From: Chlamydiota bacterium
GTDB taxonomy: Bacteria > Chlamydiota > Chlamydiia > Chlamydiales > JAJFMK01
Length of the DNA stretch: 6,144 nt
Direction: 5' to 3'
NCBI GenBank assembly: GCA_021772215.1
Contig: JAJFMK010000225.1
Coordinates: 1-6,144 of the forward strand
Shown here: one piece after another, positions 1-4,746 of the stretch
How the letters are laid out: each line of letters opens with the position of its first letter
Position numbering within the stretch: the stretch's first letter is position 1
Notes under the pieces: generated by a model
Database searches by the model: none
Seen by the model: the letters and a program-made list of their open reading frames with translations, nothing else
What the model was told of the DNA's origin: nothing
Program-made: the position numbers and the translations under genes

Positions 1-441
1 GAGTAGGGTTGTATGGGGGTCGATGAGATGTAGAGAGGCCAAAATCTCATGCATAAAGCCTTCCGGGTGTAGAAGAGATTTCCAAGCGAAGATACGGATC
101 AAAAAGCTGCTCCAGAAGGGGACGATCACCAAAAAGAGGGCAATATTCTTAATGCGGTCCGGCAGTCTTGCCAAAGTGTAGCCAACTGGAATAGAGATGG
201 CGATGACAACAGCTGCGCTGACGAGGCTCATCCAGAAGGTGCGCCAGAGAAGTTTGAGGTAGATTGTCTGTTTGAGAATTGAGAGGGTATCAAAGCTCCA
301 ACCGGGCAAAATAGCGCCGTAGAGATCACTTTGGCGAAAAGCAAAGGTGATCACTAAAATAGAGGGGATAATGAAGAGAAAAAGAATCCAAAGAAGTGCT
401 GGAAACGTCAAAAGAGACTCTAATCTTCGCCCTCTATTCAA
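1..441 (-). CDS. potB: Spermidine/putrescine ABC transporter permease PotB (N-terminal part, cut by left window edge)
   Basis: This is an inner-membrane permease subunit that would form the polyamine channel together with PotC and be energised by PotA. The first 147 codons are visible and the C-terminus lies outside the window. After a basic start (MNRGRRLES) there are three likely membrane segments, at about residues 11-35, 69-93 and 99-119. The stretch VPFWSSFLIRIFAW matches the conserved PotB/PotH-type segment. The EAA loop that contacts the ATPase is expected further on and is not visible. The TTG start at 439-441 is chosen because the frame has a stop at 454-456, leaving only this or a CTG, and because AGGA lies 5 bases upstream of it. 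The start sits inside the last codons of potA (8-base overlap), implying translational coupling. Family assignment is strong; polyamine specificity, rather than another class of substrate, is inferred. Confidence 0.9.
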   Translation of the reverse strand, partial: MNRGRRLESLLTFPALLWILFLFIIPSILVITFAFRQSDLYGAILPGWSFDTLSILKQTIYLKLLWRTFWMSLVSAAVVIAISIPVGYTLARLPDRIKNIALFLVIVPFWSSFLIRIFAWKSLLHPEGFMHEILASLHLIDPHTTLL

Positions 442-1603
442 TCTCTTCCTCAGTCACTTCGCCAATGGTTTCTGATGGCATCTCAGTTAGGGTTGTATCT
501 TTTAAATTGTACCGCTCAAGCATGTAGGCGTCATCGCGGTGCCACCAGATCCAGACGCGGTCGCGCCATGTGATCGGGGTCACGTCAAGAAGAAAGCGGG
601 AGTGCTGCTGCGTAATGGCAAATCTCTGCCCATGAGTGTCAACCCAATACTTGGTGTGGTCTCCTTTATAGACAACGTCACACACCTCTGCTTCAAAGAG
701 GTTGTGCTCCTCTCCAAGTTGGGGCTTCTCTTTGGAGATGTGGATTTTTTCAGGTCGCACGGTGAGGTGGACAGAGTCACCCACGTTGAGTTTTTTATCG
801 TTAAAGCAGATCACGTCGGGGAAGTTGTCAATCTCAAGACGGCAGTACTCTTTCGATGGTTTATCAGACACTGCGCCGTCAAGGAAGTTGGTATCACCGA
901 TGAAGGCGGCGACGAAGCTACTCTTCGGCGTCTCATAGAGTTCGGCAGGCGTTCCAATCTGTTCGACAATACCTTTATGCATCACAGCAATTTTATCGGA
1001 GACTGCCATCGCTTCTGACTGGTCATGTGTGACAAAAAGGAATGTAATTCCCACCTCGTCATGGATCAGGTCGAGCTCGAGAAGCATCTTTTGGCGCAGC
1101 TTCAGATCGAGGGCGGCGAGCGGCTCATCTAAAAGGAGGAGTCTGGGGCGGTTGATTAGAGCCCTGGCAATCGCCACGCGCTGCTTCTGTCCGCCGCTGA
1201 TCTGATGCGGCTTCTTGAAGCCATGCTCCTCCATCTGGATCAGCTCCAGCATTTTTGCTACCTCTTTTTTGATGTAGCTTTCTGGTTTTTTCTGAACTCT
1301 TAGGCCAAAAGCGATATTTTCAAAGATGGTGAGGTGGGGAAAGAGGGCATAATTTTGAAAAACTGTATTGACTGGGCGCCGATTTGGTGGAAGTTTACTA
1401 ATGTCTTCGCCATCAAGTAAAATTTTTCCGCTATCAGGCTGCTCAAAGCCGGCGACAAGCCGAAGCAGAGTGGTTTTTCCACAACCACTTGAGCCTAAGA
1501 TGGAAAAGAACTGTCCCTTTTCCACAGCAAAGGAGACCGACTCAACCGCTTTTGTCGATCCATAAACCTTTGAAACTGAGACAAATTCCAAGCTATTGGG
1601 CAA
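434..1603 (-). CDS. potA: Spermidine/putrescine ABC transporter ATP-binding protein PotA
   Basis: This is the cytoplasmic ATPase of a PotABCD-type polyamine importer, 389 residues from the chosen start (E. coli PotA is 378). All nucleotide-binding motifs are intact: Walker A GSSGCGKT at 37-44, Q-loop Gln83 (VFQNYALFPH), signature ISGGQ at 135-139, Walker B LLLLDEP at about 155-161 and switch His193 (VTHDQSEAM). The C-terminal part from about residue 245 resembles the TOBE regulatory domain of the PotA/MalK class (LTVRPEKIHIS, then VVYKGDHTKYWV). The frame is open up to a TTG at 1621, but a strong Shine-Dalgarno at 1609-1615 lies downstream of that codon. TTG 1601-1603 (7 bases after GGAGG) is therefore the likely start; the adjacent TTG 1604-1606 is the alternative. 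potB follows with an 8-base overlap. Iron or other substrates are possible for this ATPase class, but the PotB-like permease favours polyamines. Confidence 0.93.
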   Translation of the reverse strand: MPNSLEFVSVSKVYGSTKAVESVSFAVEKGQFFSILGSSGCGKTTLLRLVAGFEQPDSGKILLDGEDISKLPPNRRPVNTVFQNYALFPHLTIFENIAFGLRVQKKPESYIKKEVAKMLELIQMEEHGFKKPHQISGGQKQRVAIARALINRPRLLLLDEPLAALDLKLRQKMLLELDLIHDEVGITFLFVTHDQSEAMAVSDKIAVMHKGIVEQIGTPAELYETPKSSFVAAFIGDTNFLDGAVSDKPSKEYCRLEIDNFPDVICFNDKKLNVGDSVHLTVRPEKIHISKEKPQLGEEHNLFEAEVCDVVYKGDHTKYWVDTHGQRFAITQQHSRFLLDVTPITWRDRVWIWWHRDDAYMLERYNLKDTTLTEMPSETIGEVTEEEIE

Positions 1604-1608
1604 CAACT

Positions 1609-1615
1609 CTCCTCC
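1609..1615 (-). promoter_or_regulatory. Ribosome binding site deciding the potA start
   Basis: The minus strand reads GGAGGAG here, an almost ideal Shine-Dalgarno, followed by two consecutive in-frame TTG codons (1604-1606 and 1601-1603). Spacing from GGAGG is 4 bases to the first and 7 to the second, which favours the second. The upstream TTG at 1619-1621 would leave this signal inside the coding region. Confidence 0.7.
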
Positions 1616-1630
1616 AAGCAAAGTTTTTCC

Positions 1631-1639
1631 ATTTTAGCA
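1631..1639 (-). promoter_or_regulatory. Probable potA promoter (extended -10)
   Basis: The minus strand reads TGCTAAAAT, an extended -10 element (TGn plus a hexamer one base from TATAAT). No good -35 is seen at 17 bases (TGTTCA), which is tolerable with an extended -10. Transcription would start near 1624, leaving a short leader that contains the Shine-Dalgarno at 1609-1615. The upstream end overlaps the promoter of the divergent small gene at 1689. Confidence 0.5.
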
Positions 1640-1652
1640 AATTAGAACCGTA

Positions 1653-1681
1653 TTGAACAAGTACCAATTCTCTGTTATACT
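1653..1681 (+). promoter_or_regulatory. Sigma70-type promoter of the small winged-helix gene
   Basis: A -35 box TTGAAC (1653-1658), a 17-base spacer and a -10 box TATACT (1676-1681) lie directly before the gene. The expected start of transcription is about 1687-1689, that is, at the ATG of the coding region. The alternative TTG start codon of the long open frame is the first three bases of this -35 box. Confidence 0.7.
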
Positions 1682-1688
1682 AGCATGC

Positions 1689-1943
1689 ATGAACCAAAAA
1701 AGTTTAACTAAAGATGAGCGCTACCTCATAGCGCTCTATGAAGAGCATTTGAAGTCTGATGAAGAGGAACTAGCCATTGATCGCCATAGCGTTGGTGACA
1801 AGGCAAAGCTCTCAGCTAAAGGCGTCAACAGCACCGTCCATCAGCTCATCCGCGGCAACTTCGTCCGCAAGAAGGGCGAAGTGAACATTATCCTAACGAC
1901 CACCGGTATCGAGGTGGCAAAAAATATTCTTGAAAACGGCTAG
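1689..1943 (+). CDS. Small predicted winged-helix protein, function unknown
   Basis: The 84-residue protein is hydrophilic and mixed-charge, without a signal peptide or membrane segment. Its pattern fits a small winged helix-turn-helix: a first helix (LTKDERYLIALYEEHLK, about residues 5-21), a helix-turn-helix-like pair (DRHSVGDKAKL, then SAKGVNSTVHQLIRGNFV, about 32-60), and a wing plus last helix (NIILTTTGIEVAKNIL). The repeated 'TKDER-L..LYE ... D...VG' layout resembles hypothetical proteins I associate with Chlamydiae, but I cannot name a family. The frame is open back to a TTG at 1653, but that codon is the -35 box, so ATG 1689 is chosen. No Shine-Dalgarno precedes it and the predicted transcript begins at or next to the ATG, which suggests a leaderless mRNA. 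The stop codon overlaps that of the convergent NTF2-like gene. DNA binding is inferred from pattern only. Confidence 0.72.
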   Translation: MNQKSLTKDERYLIALYEEHLKSDEEELAIDRHSVGDKAKLSAKGVNSTVHQLIRGNFVRKKGEVNIILTTTGIEVAKNILENG

Positions 1944-2272
1944 ACAAAAGGTCTTGCATCAAAGAAGAGTTCGATCTCTTTGATGAGCCCTTTCTCTATT
2001 GTCAGATGAGCCGCTGTCTTCACCTGGCCAATCGGCTTTGGACAGAATAAATCATAGAGAACAGCTTCCCTATTGCCCTCTTTGATGTGAGTACGCACAT
2101 CGAGCTTTTCAAAGAGGGGAAAGAATTCGTTGGCTCTTTGCAAAACAGCCTCTTTTCCCTCGTAGGTTCCTAGAGGGTAGATTAGTTTAACATCTTCGCT
2201 CAAACAGGCAGCTACCTGCTTGCTATCCTTATTGCCCATCGCTTCGTAATAGGTTAATCCGATATGATTCAT
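1940..2272 (-). CDS. NTF2/SnoaL-like small protein
   Basis: The 110-residue protein matches the SnoaL-like/NTF2-like alpha+beta cone fold, in which a deep pocket binds a small hydrophobic molecule or catalyses its isomerisation or hydrolysis. Visible hallmarks are the N-terminal helix (TYYEAMGNKDSKQVAACLSE), the strand DVKLIYPLGTYEGKEAV, and the paired C-terminal strands AAHLTIEKGLIKEIELFFD ending in RPF. There is no signal peptide, so it is probably cytosolic. The frame is open to an ATG at 2297-2299, but that ATG overlaps the -10 box of the gene's own promoter, upstream of any transcript. ATG 2270-2272, with AAGGA 6 bases before it, is the real start. Divergence from tetR with shared control sequences suggests that TetR represses it. 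Substrate and reaction cannot be told; many family members are poorly characterised. Confidence 0.85.
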   Translation of the reverse strand: MNHIGLTYYEAMGNKDSKQVAACLSEDVKLIYPLGTYEGKEAVLQRANEFFPLFEKLDVRTHIKEGNREAVLYDLFCPKPIGQVKTAAHLTIEKGLIKEIELFFDARPFV

Positions 2273-2278
2273 TTTAAA

Positions 2279-2283
2279 TCCTT
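2279..2283 (-). promoter_or_regulatory. Ribosome binding site deciding the NTF2-like gene start
   Basis: The minus strand reads AAGGA, 6 bases before ATG 2270-2272. It lies downstream of the -10 box at 2298-2303, so it is inside the predicted leader, whereas the upstream ATG at 2297-2299 is not transcribed. Confidence 0.75.
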
Positions 2284-2286
2284 TGG

Positions 2287-2315
2287 TTGTTAATTTCATT
2301 ATAGTAAACTACAAT
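2287..2315 (+). promoter_or_regulatory. Candidate tetR promoter
   Basis: Plus-strand TTGTTA (2287-2292), a 17-base spacer and TACAAT (2310-2315) form a plausible sigma70 promoter. Transcription would begin at about 2320-2323, so the tetR message would have essentially no leader. A second possible -10, TATAGT at 2300-2305, lacks a -35 at normal spacing but would allow a leader of about 8 bases. Confidence 0.45.
2298..2315. promoter_or_regulatory. Probable TetR operator (18-bp imperfect palindrome)
   Basis: ATTATAGTAAACTACAAT is an inverted repeat in which 7 of 9 base pairs match; the exceptions are 2301/2312 and the central A/A. Its left end is the -10 of the NTF2-like gene read on the minus strand, and its right end is the candidate -10 of tetR on the plus strand. 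Size and position are typical of TetR-family operators, so one bound dimer could block both promoters. Binding is inferred. Confidence 0.6.
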
Positions 2316-2326
2316 TAATATGTCAA
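2298..2326 (-). promoter_or_regulatory. Consensus sigma70 promoter of the NTF2-like gene
   Basis: The minus strand carries a perfect -35 TTGACA (2326-2321), a 17-base spacer and a perfect -10 TATAAT (2303-2298). Transcription should start near 2291 and read into the NTF2-like gene. The -35 box lies inside codons 1-3 of the divergent tetR. Such a strong promoter normally needs a repressor, which fits the palindrome across its -10 and spacer. Confidence 0.85.
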
Positions 2327-2928
2327 GAAGCTACAAATCAGACTTACGCAAAACACAGTCTCAAGAGACAAAAGTACGCATTTTGGAGAGCGCCAAAGCT
2401 CTTTTTTCAAAAAAAGGGTTTGATTCAGTCAAAATCGATCAGATCGCGCAAAAGGCTAAAGTCTCCTCCTCAATGGTCTACACTCTCTTTAAGTCGAAAA
2501 GGGGGCTCTTACAAACTTTACTCGATGAGGCGCTCCCGCCTAAGAGGTTTGAAGAGCTAGTTGATAAGGCGAGATCCACATCGGATCCCAAAAATCGGTT
2601 CGAAATGGCTGCCAAGATGTCACGAGAGATCTACGAGGCGGAAAAAGATATCATGGAGCTCTTAAGCGGTGCGTCCCTCATCTCTCCTGAGCTGAAAAAA
2701 ATGGAGTATGAGAGAGAGGAACGCCGTTATCAAAGGCAGCTGCCAGGCATTAGCGAACTGCACAAGCAGGGCCTTTTGGCTAAAGGAATTACCCTAAAAA
2801 AAGCGCGTGATATCCTCTGGACATTCACAGGGCGTGATCTCTATAGACTTCTAGTTCTGACACGCGGTTGGAGCGCTGACTTTTATGAAAAGTGGCTTAG
2901 CGACACGCTAATCAAAGCGCTCCTCTAA
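2320..2928 (+). CDS. TetR/AcrR-family transcriptional regulator
   Basis: The 202-residue protein is the usual size for a TetR repressor. The N-terminal DNA-binding domain spans about residues 18-66 (ILESAKALFSKKGF, then IDQIAQKAKVSSSMVYTLFKSKRGLL, the canonical helix-turn-helix). The rest is an all-helical ligand-binding and dimerisation domain ending in ILWTFTGRDLYRLLVLTRGWS, a pattern I recognise from one TetR subfamily, though I cannot name a ligand. ATG 2320 leaves a normal-length N-terminal arm, and no other good start exists before helix 1 (TTG for residue 22 would cut into it). No Shine-Dalgarno precedes the ATG, suggesting leaderless or weak translation, consistent with low repressor levels. 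It is divergent from the NTF2-like gene with a shared palindrome, so the likely target is that gene and itself. Confidence 0.92.
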   Translation: MSRSYKSDLRKTQSQETKVRILESAKALFSKKGFDSVKIDQIAQKAKVSSSMVYTLFKSKRGLLQTLLDEALPPKRFEELVDKARSTSDPKNRFEMAAKMSREIYEAEKDIMELLSGASLISPELKKMEYEREERRYQRQLPGISELHKQGLLAKGITLKKARDILWTFTGRDLYRLLVLTRGWSADFYEKWLSDTLIKALL

Positions 2929-2969
2929 ATAGCGATTCTGAAGGAGTTTTGATTTTTCTAATAGTTTTT

Positions 2970-3030
2970 ATCGTTATAGGGAGTAGAGGAGACCAGTCAC
3001 CCGACTCCCTATATCGTGATTGTTTTTTCT
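2970..3030 (+). terminator. Intrinsic terminator of tetR
   Basis: TATAGGGAGT (2975-2984) pairs perfectly with ACTCCCTATA (3004-3013) around a 19-base loop. Flanking ATC (2970-2972) and GAT (3018-3020) can extend the stem past a small internal loop. TGTTTTTTCT (3021-3030) follows, giving the U-tract in the plus direction, about 40 bases after the tetR stop. In the minus direction the hairpin is followed by A-rich sequence, so it is not a classic terminator for lysS. Confidence 0.75.
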
Positions 3031-3047
3031 TATCGATGTGTGGATTT

Positions 3048-4601
3048 TTATTGTGGCTCTTGTGTGCTTTTTTTCATCCAGGGAAAGAAGAGGACGTCGC
3101 GGATTGAGTGCTGATTTGTGAAGAGCATAACGAGACGGTCGATGCCGATGCCGAGGCCGCCTGTAGGAGGCATTCCCTGCTCGATTGCTTCGATGAACTC
3201 TTCATCGAAAGGCGCTGCCTCTTCGTCACCGCTGTCGCGTCGATCGGCCTGTTTTTGGAGGAGTTCCTTTTGAAGGACGGGGTCGTTTAACTCGGAGTAG
3301 GCGTTGCAGATCTCCTGGCCCATGATAAAGCTTTCGAAACGTTCGACGAAGCCTTGCTCACGAAGGGCGGGATCGCGGTGCAGCTTGCAGAAAGGGGTGG
3401 TCTCAATCGGATGGTCGATAATGTGGTGTGGTTGTATGAGGTGCGGCTCAGCAAAGACCTCGAAGAGCGCGCCGATAAGCAGACCACGTGACATCGTTTT
3501 TAGCTTGTCAGGATTGATATGACCAGAGTCGAGAAGGCGTTTTTTCATCTCTTCATCAGACAGCTTCGTGACGTCGATTTTTCCCAACTCTTCGATCGCA
3601 TCAGTCATAGAAAGGCGTCTCCAGGGAGCCTTCATCTCCAAACTTGTTCCTTCGACTTCGATTTTTGTTGTTCCTGTGAGCTCTAGGGCAATATGTTCAA
3701 AGAGCTGTTCAACCAACTCCATGACGTCGTTGTAGTCGAGGTAGGCGCCATACACTTCTAGAAGGGTAAACTCTGGGTTGTGGTTGCGGTCGATCCCTTC
3801 GTTGCGAAACACCTTGCCGATCTCAAAAACCCTCTCGAGACCACCTACGACAAGCTTTTTTAAAGGAGGCTCGAGTGAGATGCGCATAAACATCTCCTGA
3901 TCGAGGGCGTGAAGTGTTGTGGTGAAAGGTTTCGCATCGGCGCCGCCATAGATGCCATGAAGGACAGGCGTCTCCACTTCGATAAATCGTCTTTTTTCTA
4001 AAAAGTTACGAATGAGAGAGAGAATGCGACTTCTCGTTAAAAATGTTTCACGGACATCTTCGTTGGAGATCAGATCGAGCCAGCGCTTACGGTAACGCAC
4101 CTCTTTGTCATGGAGGCCGGCATGTTTATCTGGCAGAGAGTGCAGCGTTTTACAAAGAAGCGTCGCCTTTTCCACAAGGAGAGTCAGCTCCCCTTTCTGT
4201 GTGCGGAAGAGGTGGCCCTCTAGTCCTAAGAGATCGCCTAGATCAATCTTTTTTTCAATCAGCTTCATCGCAGAGGGATCTTGATCACTCTTTTTCTGGT
4301 AGCCGACTAGTTCAGTGCGCTCTTTGTTAAACATCACTTGAAGGCGGCCCGAGCCATCTTGGATGTGGGCGAAGGCGTTTTTTCCCATGGCGCGGAAGAG
4401 GACGAGGCGGCCGGCAATCACAGTTTTTGGGGTTATTCCAGCTAGCGCATCTTCGCTAGTTCCTACCTCTTGCTCTTCATACTCATCATTGATCTCTTGG
4501 CAGCGCTTTTGAGGGCTAAACTTGTGAGGATAGGGGTCAATCCCTAGGCTCTTCAGGTCATTTAGTTTTTGGGTACGTAAGGTGAACTCTTCAGTTGACA
4601 T
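3048..4601 (-). CDS. lysS: Lysyl-tRNA synthetase, class II
   Basis: This cytoplasmic enzyme charges tRNA-Lys with lysine using ATP. It is 517 residues long, in the usual range for bacterial LysS. The N-terminal OB-fold anticodon-binding domain spans about residues 57-150 (AGRLVLFRAMGKNAFAHIQD). The class II catalytic domain follows with motif 1 (FIEVETPVLHGIYGGADAKPF, near 207-226), motif 2 (FRNEGIDRNHNPEFTLLE, near 265-282) and motif 3 (GGLGIGIDRLVML, near 481-493). The wording throughout resembles chlamydial LysS from memory. The LEPPLKKL segment near 243-250 replaces the more common ELxLKRL. The frame is open to TTG 4604, but ATG 4599-4601 has AGGA 7 bases before it and is preferred. Its ribosome site lies in the end of the upstream 46-codon gene, 4 bases away. 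Identification is essentially certain. Confidence 0.98.
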   Translation of the reverse strand: MSTEEFTLRTQKLNDLKSLGIDPYPHKFSPQKRCQEINDEYEEQEVGTSEDALAGITPKTVIAGRLVLFRAMGKNAFAHIQDGSGRLQVMFNKERTELVGYQKKSDQDPSAMKLIEKKIDLGDLLGLEGHLFRTQKGELTLLVEKATLLCKTLHSLPDKHAGLHDKEVRYRKRWLDLISNEDVRETFLTRSRILSLIRNFLEKRRFIEVETPVLHGIYGGADAKPFTTTLHALDQEMFMRISLEPPLKKLVVGGLERVFEIGKVFRNEGIDRNHNPEFTLLEVYGAYLDYNDVMELVEQLFEHIALELTGTTKIEVEGTSLEMKAPWRRLSMTDAIEELGKIDVTKLSDEEMKKRLLDSGHINPDKLKTMSRGLLIGALFEVFAEPHLIQPHHIIDHPIETTPFCKLHRDPALREQGFVERFESFIMGQEICNAYSELNDPVLQKELLQKQADRRDSGDEEAAPFDEEFIEAIEQGMPPTGGLGIGIDRLVMLFTNQHSIRDVLFFPWMKKSTQEPQ

Positions 4602-4605
4602 CAAG

Positions 4606-4746
4606 CTATCCTGTTCTTACTAGATCTAAACGCATGTATACAAAGAAAGTAGAGATGATAATGATTAAGAGATAAAAGGCATAGTTAAAGATGAGCCACT
4701 GTAGGGGGCCTTTCTGCCTTCTCCACTTCGAAATCCATTTAAACAT
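4606..4746 (-). CDS. Small single-span membrane protein, function unknown
   Basis: This is a 46-residue open frame, too short for usual gene-finding cut-offs. The N-terminus is strongly basic (MFKWISKWRRQKG), followed by one hydrophobic span of about 20 residues (roughly 18-38, containing YAFYLLIIIISTFFVY) and a short tail ending in VRTG. The positive-inside rule predicts the N-terminus in the cytoplasm and a short outer tail. The ATG overlaps the end of the dehydrogenase gene by 8 bases, with AGG 8 bases before it. The stop is separated from the lysS ATG by 4 bases and its last codons carry the lysS ribosome site. Filling this slot exactly, with tryptophans and arginines flanking the span, argues for a real gene. 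Its role is unknown; a membrane anchor for the neighbouring dehydrogenase is only a guess. Confidence 0.72.
   Translation of the reverse strand: MFKWISKWRRQKGPLQWLIFNYAFYLLIIIISTFFVYMRLDLVRTG

Noticed and set aside
539..1018. Long plus-strand open frame of 159 codons inside potA
   Set aside because: It lies wholly opposite a gene with every ABC ATPase motif intact. Its translation resembles no protein family and no ribosome site precedes it, so it is a shadow frame.
1520..1632. Minus-strand ATG at 1630-1632 (within TAAAATGG) opening a short frame over the start of potA
   Set aside because: The ATG is part of the proposed -10 box, its frame is out of phase with potA and soon stops, and the product has no recognisable features.
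1683..1690. GCATGCAT self-complementary stretch around the winged-helix start codon, as an operator
   Set aside because: It is only 6-8 bases long, arises from two overlapping ATGs, and has no longer flanking symmetry.
1957..1985. Perfect 9-bp inverted repeat (CATCAAAGA ... TCTTTGATG, 11-base loop) just after the winged-helix gene, as a terminator
   Set aside because: It lies inside the NTF2-like coding region, where the repeated codon pattern for IKEIELFFD explains it, and no clean T-run follows in either direction. It could still slow transcription, but I would not annotate it.
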